DNA of 64,000 bases from Deltaproteobacteria bacterium YD0425bin51 (lineage in GTDB: Bacteria; Desulfobacterota; Desulfobacteria; Desulfobacterales; YD0425bin51). The notes under the pieces were generated by a model. It worked only from the letters and a program-made list of their open reading frames with translations, did no database searches and was not told the origin of the DNA. This document shows positions 46,014 through 55,658 of the stretch, piece by piece; position 1 is the stretch's first letter; each line of letters starts with the position of its first letter. The position numbers and the translations under genes were made by a program. The stretch spans positions 1 through 64,000 of the forward strand of contig PDZS01000017.1 of NCBI GenBank assembly GCA_002753225.1, read 5' to 3'.

Positions 46014-47108
46014 ATGGCAGATTCATCTAATTTTACAGTAATGGTAGTTGATGATACAGAAGCTAATATTGATGTTTTGGTTAACACTTTGGAAGATATT
46101 TATGATGTCAAGGTGGCAATGGATGGAGAGACTGCTTTAGCTGATATCATTGATGAACCTCCAGATCTGATCCTTTTAGATATTATGATGCCGGGAATGG
46201 ATGGTTATGAAGTATGCCAAAAGCTGAAATCCAATGAAGTTACCAAGAATATCCCTGTTATCTTCCTTACTGCCATGACTGAAGAAAAGGATGAAGCCAA
46301 AGGACTCTCTCTTGGCGCTGTTGACTATGTTACTAAACCTTTCAGTCCAGAGCTGGTCAAGGCAAGAGTAAAAAATCAATTGGAGCTTAAGCGTCACAGG
46401 GATCATTTGGAGGAATTGGTTCAAGAAAGGACAAAAGAGCTAGCTCTTACTCAGGAGGTGACCATTTACAGCCTTGCATCCCTAGCTGAGACTAGGGATC
46501 CTGAAACTGGCGGACATATACTCCGAACTCAACGTTATGTTAAGGTACTTGCTGAGCAATTGAAAAATCATCCCCGTTTCAAAAAGTTTCTAGATGACAG
46601 GACAATTGATCTTTTATTTAAATCAGCGCCCTTGCACGATATCGGTAAGGTTGGTGTTCCTGATCATATCCTTATGAAACCTGGCAAACTTACAAACGAA
46701 GAATTTGAGGAAATGAAAAAGCACACCACATATGGACGGGATGCTCTACGAGTTGCTGAAGTCAAATTGGGCAGCAATTCATTCATGAGATACGCTCGAG
46801 AAATAGCTTACACTCATCAGGAGAAATGGGACGGGTCAGGGTATCCTGATGGCTTGAAAGGTGAAGACATTCCTATTGCTGGAAGATTGATGGCTATTGC
46901 TGATGTTTATGACGCTTTGATAAGCAAAAGAGTCTATAAGCCGCCTTTTCCTCATCAAAAGGCTATAACTATAATTAAGGAAGGAAAAGGAAAGCATTTT
47001 GATCCTGATATGGTAGATGCTTTTTTAGCCATTGAAAATGAAATACGACTAATTGCTATAGAATTAGCTGATTCTGAAGAAGAAAGGTCAATTTTAGCAT
47101 CATCATGA
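46014..47108 (+). CDS. Response regulator with HD-GYP cyclic di-GMP phosphodiesterase domain
   Basis: This 364-residue protein has a receiver at about 6-125 (MVVDDTEAN, LLDIMMPGMDG, VTKPFS) and an HD-GYP domain at about 150-350. The motifs are complete: HILRTQRY, HDIGKVGVPDHIL, KPGKLTNEEFEEMKKHT, HQEKWDGSGYPDGL. It should hydrolyse cyclic di-GMP, opposing the cyclase just upstream. AGTGAGGTGAAAAAA precedes the ATG. Its stop overlaps the next gene by four bases. Confidence 0.95.
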   Translation: MADSSNFTVMVVDDTEANIDVLVNTLEDIYDVKVAMDGETALADIIDEPPDLILLDIMMPGMDGYEVCQKLKSNEVTKNIPVIFLTAMTEEKDEAKGLSLGAVDYVTKPFSPELVKARVKNQLELKRHRDHLEELVQERTKELALTQEVTIYSLASLAETRDPETGGHILRTQRYVKVLAEQLKNHPRFKKFLDDRTIDLLFKSAPLHDIGKVGVPDHILMKPGKLTNEEFEEMKKHTTYGRDALRVAEVKLGSNSFMRYAREIAYTHQEKWDGSGYPDGLKGEDIPIAGRLMAIADVYDALISKRVYKPPFPHQKAITIIKEGKGKHFDPDMVDAFLAIENEIRLIAIELADSEEERSILASS

Positions 47109-48964
47109 AAGATTTAATTAAAAATAATATTCTTATCGTGGATGATACAGAAGCAAATATTGATGTCCTGGTTGAGACATTGGGTGATGAATATGATGTG
47201 AGCGTTGCTATGGACGGAGAAAGTGCTATTGAAGAAGTTAACTCAAATCCTCCTGATTTAATTTTGCTTGACATAATGATGCCTGGTATTGACGGATACG
47301 AAGTCTGTCGGCGCCTTAAAGCAGATGCAAAAAATAGAGAGATCCCTGTTATTTTTATAACAGCTTTGGGTCAGGTTGAAGATGAGACTCGAGGACTTAA
47401 ACTCGGAGCTGTAGATTATGTTACGAAACCAATAAGTCCTCCTATTGTAAAAGCACGGATTGAAAATCATCTTGAATTAAAAAAAGCCAGAGATGATTTA
47501 AAAAAACAAAACGAAATTTTACAAGAAAATGTTCGCTTAAGAGATGATATGGAACGCATTAGCCGTCATGACCTTAAGACTCCTTTAAACAGCATTATTT
47601 CCTTACCGCAAATATTAATGCAGGATAGAAGCCTTGCTAAAGAGCACATTGAAATGCTAAAAGCAATTGAAAAATCAGGATATACTATACTCAATATGAT
47701 TAATTTATCCCTTGATCTTTTTAAAATGGAAAAAGGAACATATCAGTTGAATCCAATCGGAATAGATCTTTTGAGTGTTATAAATAAAATTATTTTTGAT
47801 CTCAGGAGTATATCTGAGGCTAAGGGAATTAAATTTAACGTTTCAATTAATGAAGAAACTTTCGGTATATTAGGAGAAGAACTCCTTTGCTATTCGATGT
47901 TTGCAAATTTAATCAAAAATGGAGTAGAAGCATCCCCTTCAAATGGAATATTAACTATCGCCTTATCCAAGGAAGGAATAGGTGATGCAATTATTTCTAT
48001 TCACAACTATGGTGTAGTACCTGAAGGTATTCGCTGCAGCTTTTTTGAAAAATATTCAACTTCAGGGAAAAAAAGCGGAACTGGTCTTGGTACATATTCA
48101 GCTAAACTTATGGCTGAAACTCTGGGTGGAACTATTTCAATGTTTACAAGCGAAAATGATGGCACAACTATTACTGTGAAACTTAAGCAGGCTGAAATAG
48201 ATAACATTTCCATTTTATCATCTACCGATACATCAAATAATCAGAATGTCAAATCTGATATGGAACAATTACCTTCTTTAAAAATTTTAATTGTTGATGA
48301 TGATGAATATAACAGAATTATTTTAGCAAGATATTTGAATTATCCTAAACTCAATATAGAAGTTGCAGGTAATGGTAAATATGCAGTTGAAATGTTTCAG
48401 GAAAGAAATTTTGATATTATATTTTTAGATATGGAAATGCCTGTTATGAATGGTATAGATGCAGCCTGTCTGATTAGAAAATTGGAAAGCGAAAAGTCTA
48501 TTAAAGGAAAAAAAACTATTCTGGTTGCGCTTTCAGGCCATGATGATGCAGAAACATGTGAAAAATGCTTAAAATCAGGATTTGATGCATATCTTTCAAA
48601 GCCTGTAAGTAACAAAAAATTGCGTGAAACATTACTCCGGTTTTTTTCTAACAAATTGGATATTATTGATGTTGAAGTTGATTCAGACTTACAGGACTTA
48701 ATCCCATCTTTTCTGAGTGATAAAAAAGGAGAATTGGAAACTATATTTGAACTGCTTAACAAAAATGACTATGATCGTATTCAGAAAGTGGGACACAAAC
48801 TAAAAGGAGGGTTTAATATGTATGGATTTACAAGACTTGGGGCAATCAGTTCTGCCATTGAAGAAGCGGCTAAACAAAAGGATTATGATAAAATTAAAAA
48901 TAATATCGAGTTTTTGACTGCATGTTTTCAAAATATACGAGTTAAATATGTTAACATGGATTAA
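47105..48964 (+). CDS. Receiver-HisKA-HATPase-receiver-HPt signalling protein
   Basis: This 619-residue soluble protein has an N-terminal receiver (about 8-125), HisKA with the phospho-His in ISRHDLKTPLNS, and an HATPase (NLIKNGVEAS, GTGLGTYSAK). A second receiver (IIFLDMEMPVMNG) and a C-terminal HPt domain (VGHKLKGGFNMYG) follow. Its first receiver is very similar to that of the HD-GYP regulator just upstream, indicating local duplication. With a receiver at the front it can be controlled by another kinase, so it probably integrates signals between neighbouring systems. A dispersed palindrome begins right after its stop. Confidence 0.92.
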   Translation: MKDLIKNNILIVDDTEANIDVLVETLGDEYDVSVAMDGESAIEEVNSNPPDLILLDIMMPGIDGYEVCRRLKADAKNREIPVIFITALGQVEDETRGLKLGAVDYVTKPISPPIVKARIENHLELKKARDDLKKQNEILQENVRLRDDMERISRHDLKTPLNSIISLPQILMQDRSLAKEHIEMLKAIEKSGYTILNMINLSLDLFKMEKGTYQLNPIGIDLLSVINKIIFDLRSISEAKGIKFNVSINEETFGILGEELLCYSMFANLIKNGVEASPSNGILTIALSKEGIGDAIISIHNYGVVPEGIRCSFFEKYSTSGKKSGTGLGTYSAKLMAETLGGTISMFTSENDGTTITVKLKQAEIDNISILSSTDTSNNQNVKSDMEQLPSLKILIVDDDEYNRIILARYLNYPKLNIEVAGNGKYAVEMFQERNFDIIFLDMEMPVMNGIDAACLIRKLESEKSIKGKKTILVALSGHDDAETCEKCLKSGFDAYLSKPVSNKKLRETLLRFFSNKLDIIDVEVDSDLQDLIPSFLSDKKGELETIFELLNKNDYDRIQKVGHKLKGGFNMYGFTRLGAISSAIEEAAKQKDYDKIKNNIEFLTACFQNIRVKYVNMD

Positions 48965-48965
48965 T

Positions 48966-48993
48966 GTAGAGACGCACGGCCGTGCGTCTCTAC
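48966..48993. repeat. Dispersed GC-rich palindrome, copy 2
   Basis: A perfect 28-bp palindrome with half-site GTAGAGACGCACGG, identical to the core of 33261-33290. It begins two bases after the stop of the preceding gene and ends 21 bases before the next ATG, so a transcript would carry it as an intercistronic hairpin. Confidence 0.9.
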
Positions 48994-49014
48994 TGCTTGA
49001 AAAGGAGATTTCCT

Positions 49015-49389
49015 ATGGAAAATTTAAAAAAAATAATGCTTGTTGATGACGATACAGCAATTACTTCTTTACTTAAAAACAAACTTGAAAAAACAGGTAA
49101 ATTTAAAGTGGTGTTTACAAACGAAGGAGAACAAGCTTTGAATTTGGCACGAAAAGAAAAACCAAACTTGATAATATGTGATATTGATATGCCAGATATT
49201 CCTGGCGGGGATGTAGCAAGGGAAATATTCGAAACAGCAGATACTAAAAATATCCCTTTACTGTTTCTTTCTTCACTGATCAGTCCATCAGATTCAGTAA
49301 ATGGAATGGTTGGTAAACAACATATGATGTCAAAGTCTTCTAAATTTAGTGCATTGCTTACAAAAATCGAATCTATGCTGAATGAATAA
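49015..49389 (+). CDS. Receiver-only response regulator
   Basis: This single receiver domain of 124 residues has the acidic pocket MLVDDDTA, the phospho-Asp in LIICDIDMPDIPGG and Lys in MMSKSSK. AAAGGAGATTTCCT before the ATG at 49015 fixes the start; an upstream in-frame ATG lies inside the palindrome and is rejected. It lies just ahead of the RsbR-like gene and may couple the two-component proteins upstream to the stressosome module. Confidence 0.9.
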   Translation: MENLKKIMLVDDDTAITSLLKNKLEKTGKFKVVFTNEGEQALNLARKEKPNLIICDIDMPDIPGGDVAREIFETADTKNIPLLFLSSLISPSDSVNGMVGKQHMMSKSSKFSALLTKIESMLNE

Positions 49390-49422
49390 TCCATAAATTT
49401 AACAGAATAAGGAATTTATATA

Positions 49423-50211
49423 ATGAATAAACAAATAAGCGGAGATCTAGCTATTAAAGTTTTAGAACAGATCCCTACACCAGTTATGGCAGTTGACACA
49501 GATTTAAAAGTAATTTTTATGAACGCAGCAGGATGCAAATTTCTTGGGAAAAGTTTTGATGAGATAAAAAGTCTTTATTGTTATGATCTTTTCAATTCTC
49601 TTCATTGCAGAACTCCAGAATGCAGAATGAAAAAAGTCATGGCAGGTGCCGATATATGCACTGTGCGTAATGAAGTTAAAATAAACGAAAGAACAGTTTA
49701 TATAGAATATACAGCGGCCCCGTTAAAAGACGACCAGGGTAATATCATTGGAGGACTGGAATATGTTCTTGATATTACTGAAAGAGTTAGGCAAGAGCAA
49801 AAACTAAGAGAACAGAGCCGAACCATTATGGAAATTTCTACTCCTGCAATAAAACTTTGGGACAGAATAGTAGTGCTTCCTGTTGTTGGTGTTGTGGATT
49901 CTGTCCGTGCCCAGCAAATGATGAATACTATGCTTAAAAAAATTACAGAAACGTCATCAAAAGTTATTATCTTGGATATCCAGGGAGTAGCAGCAGTAGA
50001 CACAGCTGTTGCTAATCATTTGATCAAAATTGCCAAAGCTACAAAGCTTATGGGATGTCGATGTATAATTTCCGGGATATCCTCTGCTGTTGCTCAAACC
50101 CTTGTTCAATTGGGGATAGATCTAGGAGCAATAATTACTAATTCCACTCTAGAAGATGCTCTGTCTGACGCTTTTACTTTGCTGAACCTTGAAGTAATCA
50201 AGAAGAAATAG
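49423..50211 (+). CDS. rsbR: RsbR-like stressosome protein with PAS and STAS domains
   Basis: This 262-residue protein has an N-terminal PAS domain at about 10-125 (VMAVDTDLKVIFMNAAG, ending ILDITERVRQEQK), a coiled linker, and a C-terminal STAS domain at about 145-260. The two Thr phosphorylated by RsbT in Bacillus RsbRA appear conserved, in VDTAVANH and AQTLVQLGIDL. As in the stressosome, the PAS end would sense and the STAS end would form the core with RsbS. The gene order RsbR-RsbS-RsbT-RsbX follows directly. Confidence 0.93.
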   Translation: MNKQISGDLAIKVLEQIPTPVMAVDTDLKVIFMNAAGCKFLGKSFDEIKSLYCYDLFNSLHCRTPECRMKKVMAGADICTVRNEVKINERTVYIEYTAAPLKDDQGNIIGGLEYVLDITERVRQEQKLREQSRTIMEISTPAIKLWDRIVVLPVVGVVDSVRAQQMMNTMLKKITETSSKVIILDIQGVAAVDTAVANHLIKIAKATKLMGCRCIISGISSAVAQTLVQLGIDLGAIITNSTLEDALSDAFTLLNLEVIKKK

Positions 50212-50222
50212 CGGCGGTGATA

Positions 50223-50576
50223 ATGCAGATTGTCAATGATTGTCTTATTTTTAACTTAAATGAAGACCTCGATGATGATAATGTAAGACAAATTCAAAAA
50301 GAAATTATAGAAAAAGTGAAGGGAGCCTCTACAAAAGGAGTCATTATAGATGTTTCTGCTGTAAGGGTTATTAATGTTTTTACTTTTTCGATTCTTAGAG
50401 ATACGGCTCGAATGATTTATATGCTTGGCGCTAAAGTCGTTTTTGTTGGTTTTAAAGCAGGAGTAGCATCGGCTTTGGTTGATCTTGATATTGAATTTGG
50501 AGATATTCTGACTTCAGTGACAATGGAAGATGGATTTGAACTATTACAATCCAATGTTAATATTTCCAATGAATAA
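50223..50576 (+). CDS. rsbS: RsbS-like STAS protein without the usual phospho-Ser
   Basis: This 117-residue single STAS-domain protein forms the stressosome core with RsbR. It reads GVIIDVSAVRVINVFTFSIL where Bacillus RsbS has an IDSF block carrying Ser59. Alignment puts Val (residue 52, codon 50376-50378) at the phosphorylated position and Asn in place of Asp. A Thr and a Ser follow two and four residues later and might substitute. The ATG at 50223 is preferred to a GTG two codons earlier. It overlaps rsbT by eight bases. Confidence 0.88.
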   Translation: MQIVNDCLIFNLNEDLDDDNVRQIQKEIIEKVKGASTKGVIIDVSAVRVINVFTFSILRDTARMIYMLGAKVVFVGFKAGVASALVDLDIEFGDILTSVTMEDGFELLQSNVNISNE

Positions 50577-50976
50577 GATTGTCGAGGAGATCTCAATTGA
50601 GTTGTACGAACCATCCGATAATGCTCAAGTAATTTACACCACAAGGCAACTTGCCTCCCAAATTGGATTCGATGAGATTCAACAAGTTTTGATAGCAACT
50701 GCTGCATCTGAACTCTCAACTAATATAATTAGGTATGCGGAAAAAGGTATTATAACTATAAGAATACTCGAAAACGATAAACTCTATGGGATTGAGCTTA
50801 TAGCAGAAGATAAAGGTCCAGGAATTGCAAATATTGATATGGCAATGCAGGAACATTTCAGTACAGGGAATGGACTAGGTCTTGGATTACCAAGCGTTCG
50901 GAGAATAATGGACGAGTTTGACATCCAATCAAAATTACGACAAGGGACACACATTATTGCAAAAAAATGGAGATAA
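50569..50976 (+). CDS. rsbT: RsbT-like serine/threonine switch kinase
   Basis: This 135-residue GHKL ATPase/kinase has an N-box in ASELSTNIIRYA, G1 in EDKGPGIANID and G2 in GNGLGLGLPSVRR. In Bacillus RsbT phosphorylates RsbR and RsbS and is then released to activate a downstream partner. The ATG at 50569 overlaps the rsbS stop (ATGAATAA); the longer frame inside rsbS is rejected. No RsbU phosphatase follows, so the released kinase must act on something else, such as the hybrid kinase downstream. Confidence 0.95.
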   Translation: MNKIVEEISIELYEPSDNAQVIYTTRQLASQIGFDEIQQVLIATAASELSTNIIRYAEKGIITIRILENDKLYGIELIAEDKGPGIANIDMAMQEHFSTGNGLGLGLPSVRRIMDEFDIQSKLRQGTHIIAKKWR

Positions 50977-50981
50977 GAAAA

Positions 50982-51569
50982 ATGCCTGAGATTGACTATT
51001 ATATTTTGAAACGTTCGCTCACGGGATGGGAGGATGAATGCGGTGACACTGGCATTATAAGGGTATATGATGGACAATGCTTTTTAGGTTTAATAGATGT
51101 TTTGGGGCATGGTAAGGAAGCTTATGATATTGCTATCCTTTCAGAAAATTATATAGCAGAGAATCATCGTTGTAATTTAGTTGATATTATGAATGGTCTG
51201 CATGCTCATTTAAAAGGGACTAGAGGAGCAGTTGCAACCTTATGTCGCCTTAACCTTGCAAATGGAGAGTTGAACTGCGTCGGCATTGGTAATATAAGTA
51301 CGAGATTATTCAGTACAAAATCTTTGCATATAATCCCACGGGATGGGATAATTGGGTACATGATTACTGCACCTAAACAAGAGCAATTAAAGCTTTACTC
51401 AGGTGATATTCTTGTTTTATCCTCGGATGGTTTACGGGAAAACTTTGATTGTGAAAATTACCCTAATCTTTTAAAAGGATCTGCCAAAAAGATTGCAACT
51501 GATTTTATGGACTTTTTGAATAAAGGGAATGATGATGCTTCATGCATTGTTTTGAGGTATGGAATATGA
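50982..51569 (+). CDS. rsbX: RsbX-like PP2C-type phosphatase
   Basis: This 195-residue phosphatase of the SpoIIE/RsbX group has [11 protein letters not shown] (metal-binding Asp and Gly), [10 protein letters not shown] and a terminal [12 protein letters not shown], the three PP2C blocks. RsbX removes phosphate from RsbS/RsbR to reset the stressosome. The ATG at 50982 has GGAG nine bases upstream and is preferred to an earlier ATG inside rsbT. The stop overlaps the next start as ATGA. Confidence 0.93.
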   Translation: MPEIDYYILKRSLTGWEDECGDTGIIRVYDGQCFLGLIDVLGHGKEAYDIAILSENYIAENHRCNLVDIMNGLHAHLKGTRGAVATLCRLNLANGELNCVGIGNISTRLFSTKSLHIIPRDGIIGYMITAPKQEQLKLYSGDILVLSSDGLRENFDCENYPNLLKGSAKKIATDFMDFLNKGNDDASCIVLRYGI

Positions 51570-54427
51570 TCGAAATAGGTAAATTGAATGTAAACAACTA
51601 TGCAGCTTTTAAAGAAGCTGTAAGGAAATTACAAAATTTGTCCAAAGGATTGGGATATAATGAAATTGATTCGACAAGGCTGACTACTATTTTTTCTGAA
51701 CTTGCTGGTATTGGTTATCGCAATTCTTCAGGTGTGGACATTACAATAGGGATTAAAAAAAATGGGAATAAAGAGGGGATTGCCCTTAGCTTTATTTATA
51801 AGGACAAAGTATTACCAAATCCTAACTCTGGTCGTTTTTTTGATACCTATGAGATCGAAAATCCAAATGGACCATTTATGACAATATATGGATTTATTTC
51901 TTTTCCTGATTCATATAGATCTATATCCGAAAACTTTCTTGAAGATCAAAAACAAATACTTGCCCAGCCCTCCAAAGAAGAACTTTTAAGTGATCTTCTA
52001 AGGAAGAATGAAGCGCTTAAGATTTCTGCTGAAGAAATTAGAACTGCAAAAATATGCGAAGAACAAGCTACAGAAGCACTAAAAGATCAAGTTAAAGAAC
52101 TTTCCAAGGCTCGGCGTGCAATGTTAAACATTATGGAGGATTTGGAGGAAGCTAAAAGAGAAGCTGAATCAGCCACCAAAGCAAAAAGTGATTTTCTTGC
52201 CAATATGAGCCATGAGATCCGGACACCTATGAATGCCATAATAGGACTTAGCCATCTGGCTCTTAAAACTGAGCTTAACCCCAAACAGAGGGATTATATT
52301 AATAAAGTTCATCTCTCAGCCCAAAGCCTTTTGGGAATCATAAACGATATTCTAGACTTTTCCAAGATAGAGGCTGGTAAGCTCAATATGGAAGTTTTAG
52401 AGTTTGATTTGAATGAAGTATTGAATAATCTAGCTAGCCTTGTGACCATGAAGGTTCAAGATAAAGGTCTTGAACTGATATTCGCGGTTGATTCAAACGT
52501 TCCAAGTGCCTTGAAAGGAGATCCTCTGAGATTAGGACAAATTTTACTTAATCTTGTTAACAATGCCGTAAAATTTACTGAAAAAGGGGAGATAGTTGTA
52601 TCAATAAAACCTATTATGGTAGAAAAAGAATCAGCATTTATTCGTTTTGAAGTTAAGGATACTGGAATAGGTTTGACTGAAGAGCAGCGGGGCAAATTGT
52701 TTAAATCCTTTCAGCAGGCTGATACATCAACCACTCGTAAATACGGAGGAACAGGTCTTGGGCTAACAATCAGCAAAAAACTCTCAGAAATGATGGGGGG
52801 GGAGATTGGCGTTGATAGTAAACCAGGAGAAGGAAGCACTTTCTGGTTTACCGCTAGGTTCGGAAGATATGAAAAAGTTGAAAAACGAGGTAATATAATT
52901 CCTGAAACTATTGAAGGTCTTAAGGTTCTTGTTACAGACGATAATGACGCCTGCCGTGAAGTGCTGAAAAAATACTTGGAGCAATTTGGTTTTCAAATTG
53001 ATACTGCATTTTCAGGTAAAAAAGCCCTGGAAATGATAAAAGCTGAAGCTATTTCCGGTGAAAAGCCTTATTCGCTAGTGTTTATGGATTGGCAAATGCC
53101 TGGTATGGATGGAATAGAAACTTCTCGGCAAATCCAACAGGATGCTTCTCTTACTAAAATTCCCAAAATTATAATGGTTACAGGGCATGGTCGTGAAGAC
53201 CTTATGAATGAGGCTAAACAGATAAGCTTAGACGGATTCCTTCTCAAGCCTGTAACTCAATCTCTTTTATTCGATGCTGTCATGGAAGCATTTGGCCATA
53301 CGGTGGACAAGAAAATTGACAGAGGGATAAGAAGAAGCGAAATGCCCAATGGATTTGACGACATTCGAGGTGCTAGATTGCTACTGGTTGAGGACAATGC
53401 AATTAATCAGCAGTTAGCTGTGGAACTTTTTAGTGATGAAGGATTTTACGTTACTGTTGCAGAAAATGGTCAAATTGGATTGGAAAAATTTAAAAGCAAA
53501 ACCGGTGAAAATCAGTTTGACGTAGTGTTAATGGATCTTCAAATGCCTATTATGGATGGCCGCACTGCGGCAAAAGAGATTAGAATGTATGAAAAGCATT
53601 TAGGAATAGAAAGCATCCCTATTATTGCCATGACCGCAGATGCCATGAGCGGAGTACGGGAAGAAGTTATAAGTATTGGGATGAATGACTATGTTACTAA
53701 GCCTATAGAACCATCAGAAGCGTTCAAATCTCTTGTTAAATGGATTAAACCTGGCAAACGTACACTTCCTGATGAATACGCCAAAAAGAAACTTGGAAAG
53801 GTTGAGGATAAATCATCTCAAATAAGCCTGCCTGAACTGGTCGGAATCAACACAGACCTTGGTTTATCTAGAGTAAGCGGAAACCAGAAACTTTATATAA
53901 ATCTGCTAAATAAGTTTTACAGAGATAATCAAGATATTACCAAACAGATAAAAGATGCAATAGAAAAGGGAGAACAGGAACTTGCTGTAAGGCTTGCACA
54001 TACTGTGAAGGGTGTATCAGGCACAATTGGCGCTCAGGAATTGCAAGCTATTGCAGGAGAATTGGAAGCAGCTCTAAAATCAGACATCCATATAGATCAT
54101 AGTGATTTATTAGGCAGGTTTAACTCAGCGCTGGAAATAATTTTAAATACTCTATCCCCCATTGCATCGAAACAAGAGGAAATATCAGGAAAGCCTGAAG
54201 GGGCAAAACAGGGTAATTTTGAGCAACTTACAGATTTCATAGAAAAACTAAAGCCTCATATACAGAAAAAGAAACCCAAGCAGTGTAAGGAAATAATGGC
54301 TGAAATGATTTCTTTTGCTTGGCCTGATAATGTCAGTTCCAAACTAAAGGAACTGGATCTTTTTATTGGCAAATATAAATTCAAGGAAGCCCAGGAAATA
54401 GTAGAATTTTTGGGCAATGTGAAATAG
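51566..54427 (+). CDS. Hybrid kinase with degenerate RsbT-like N-terminus, two receivers and HPt
   Basis: This is a 953-residue soluble protein. Residues 1-130 resemble an RsbT/RsbW-type ATPase: [18 protein letters not shown] then ATRLT-like and [11 protein letters not shown] in the N-box position, but the Asn and the G1/G2 glycines are missing, so it should not bind ATP. A coiled coil, HisKA (SHEIRTPMN), HATPase ([26 protein letters not shown]), two receivers ([22 protein letters not shown]) and HPt (AHTVKGVSG) follow. Coupled to rsbX, it is a plausible output of the stressosome. From HisKA onward it is a close paralogue of 58273-61923. Confidence 0.9.
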   Translation: MIEIGKLNVNNYAAFKEAVRKLQNLSKGLGYNEIDSTRLTTIFSELAGIGYRNSSGVDITIGIKKNGNKEGIALSFIYKDKVLPNPNSGRFFDTYEIENPNGPFMTIYGFISFPDSYRSISENFLEDQKQILAQPSKEELLSDLLRKNEALKISAEEIRTAKICEEQATEALKDQVKELSKARRAMLNIMEDLEEAKREAESATKAKSDFLANMSHEIRTPMNAIIGLSHLALKTELNPKQRDYINKVHLSAQSLLGIINDILDFSKIEAGKLNMEVLEFDLNEVLNNLASLVTMKVQDKGLELIFAVDSNVPSALKGDPLRLGQILLNLVNNAVKFTEKGEIVVSIKPIMVEKESAFIRFEVKDTGIGLTEEQRGKLFKSFQQADTSTTRKYGGTGLGLTISKKLSEMMGGEIGVDSKPGEGSTFWFTARFGRYEKVEKRGNIIPETIEGLKVLVTDDNDACREVLKKYLEQFGFQIDTAFSGKKALEMIKAEAISGEKPYSLVFMDWQMPGMDGIETSRQIQQDASLTKIPKIIMVTGHGREDLMNEAKQISLDGFLLKPVTQSLLFDAVMEAFGHTVDKKIDRGIRRSEMPNGFDDIRGARLLLVEDNAINQQLAVELFSDEGFYVTVAENGQIGLEKFKSKTGENQFDVVLMDLQMPIMDGRTAAKEIRMYEKHLGIESIPIIAMTADAMSGVREEVISIGMNDYVTKPIEPSEAFKSLVKWIKPGKRTLPDEYAKKKLGKVEDKSSQISLPELVGINTDLGLSRVSGNQKLYINLLNKFYRDNQDITKQIKDAIEKGEQELAVRLAHTVKGVSGTIGAQELQAIAGELEAALKSDIHIDHSDLLGRFNSALEIILNTLSPIASKQEEISGKPEGAKQGNFEQLTDFIEKLKPHIQKKKPKQCKEIMAEMISFAWPDNVSSKLKELDLFIGKYKFKEAQEIVEFLGNVK

Positions 54428-54442
54428 AAAAAGGGGAGCGAT

Positions 54443-55627
54443 ATGAATATTCACGAATTACTTCTTCAACCCGAAAGTCGTAAACTTGAATTCAAAAGAG
54501 AACTTCCTGATAAATTGACTGAAGTTATGAAAACAATTGCTGCTTTTGCAAATGGAGCAGGTGGAGAACTAATCATTGGAGTATCGGATAAGGATCGTAG
54601 AGTTGAGGGCGTTTCCGACCCTTTAATGCTTGAAGAAAGGATTGCCAATGCTATTCATGACAGTATTGAACCGATGATTTCACCTTATATTTCGATCTTT
54701 AATTTTCAAGGTAAAGAACTTCTTATTGTCCGAATTCTTCCAGGCAGCAACAAACCTTATTTTATCAAATCAATGGGATTTGATAAAGGCGTCTATATAC
54801 GTATAGGTTCGACAAATCGCATAGCAGCCTCATATATTTGTGAGGAATTAAGGCGTCAGAGTTTAGGAATTGCCTTTGAAACAGAGATGGACATAACAAA
54901 AAGCCCAGATGATCTTGACGCTGAAGGACTTGCGTTTTTTTTTAACAATATAGGTCATGACCCTTCCACATGCGAGTCTATGGTAAAGTGGTTACTCCTT
55001 AAAAAAAATAACGGTGATTATTTCCCTACGATTGCAGGGCTGGTGCTATTTGGGAAAAGCGATATTCCTGACTATGATTTTGCAGGAATTAGACTCACTA
55101 AATTTCAAGGTAATACTATGACCACTATTTCCGAAACTAGGGAGTATTCTACGCCTATTTTGCCTAAAATGGAGACTATATGTAGAAATACGGCAGATTT
55201 TTTGAAAAAGGAATCTTATCTGGAAGGGATTAGGCGTATAGAAAGGACGGTTATTCCATTTTATGCAATAAGAGAGGCCATCGTAAATGCAGTTGTTCAT
55301 CGCGATTACAGCATCAGGGGATCAAGCATAAAGATCAATGTATTCGACAATCGTATGGAAGTTATAAGCCCTGGCATTCTGCATGGTAACCTTGATATTG
55401 CTGATATAGGAACAGGATTGTCTGAATGCCGTAATAGGGCTATTGTTCGAATTTTTAGAAAATCAGGAATGATGGAGGAATTAGGAACAGGTATCATCCG
55501 AATTTACAATCTCTTAGCACAAAAAAGCCTTTCGCGTCCGCAGTTTTTTGAACAGGGACAGTTTTTTAAAGCCGTTTTACCTCAAGAAAAAGAGTCAACA
55601 ACATTTTTAGCTGGTGAAGAATTATGA
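54443..55627 (+). CDS. AlbA_2-domain protein with C-terminal GHKL-like ATPase region
   Basis: This 394-residue protein has an N-terminal AlbA_2/Schlafen-type domain (SRKLEFKRELP, AAFANGAGGELIIGV) and YIRIGSTNRIA. Its C-terminal half carries a HATPase_c_4-like region (REAIVNAVVHRDYSIRGSSI, then GLSECRNRAIVRIF and ELGTGIIRIYN). Such proteins are usually called putative transcriptional regulators. AAAGGGGAGCGAT precedes the ATG, 15 bases after the hybrid kinase. It could give the kinase a DNA-binding output, but that is inference. Confidence 0.88.
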   Translation: MNIHELLLQPESRKLEFKRELPDKLTEVMKTIAAFANGAGGELIIGVSDKDRRVEGVSDPLMLEERIANAIHDSIEPMISPYISIFNFQGKELLIVRILPGSNKPYFIKSMGFDKGVYIRIGSTNRIAASYICEELRRQSLGIAFETEMDITKSPDDLDAEGLAFFFNNIGHDPSTCESMVKWLLLKKNNGDYFPTIAGLVLFGKSDIPDYDFAGIRLTKFQGNTMTTISETREYSTPILPKMETICRNTADFLKKESYLEGIRRIERTVIPFYAIREAIVNAVVHRDYSIRGSSIKINVFDNRMEVISPGILHGNLDIADIGTGLSECRNRAIVRIFRKSGMMEELGTGIIRIYNLLAQKSLSRPQFFEQGQFFKAVLPQEKESTTFLAGEEL

Positions 55628-55658
55628 ATAAAATAAAATTATAAAAAAGGGACTTGTT

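Noticed and set aside
48982..49014. Upstream start for the receiver at 49015
   Set aside because: This ATG lies inside the palindrome, has no ribosome site, and adds residues not seen in receiver domains.
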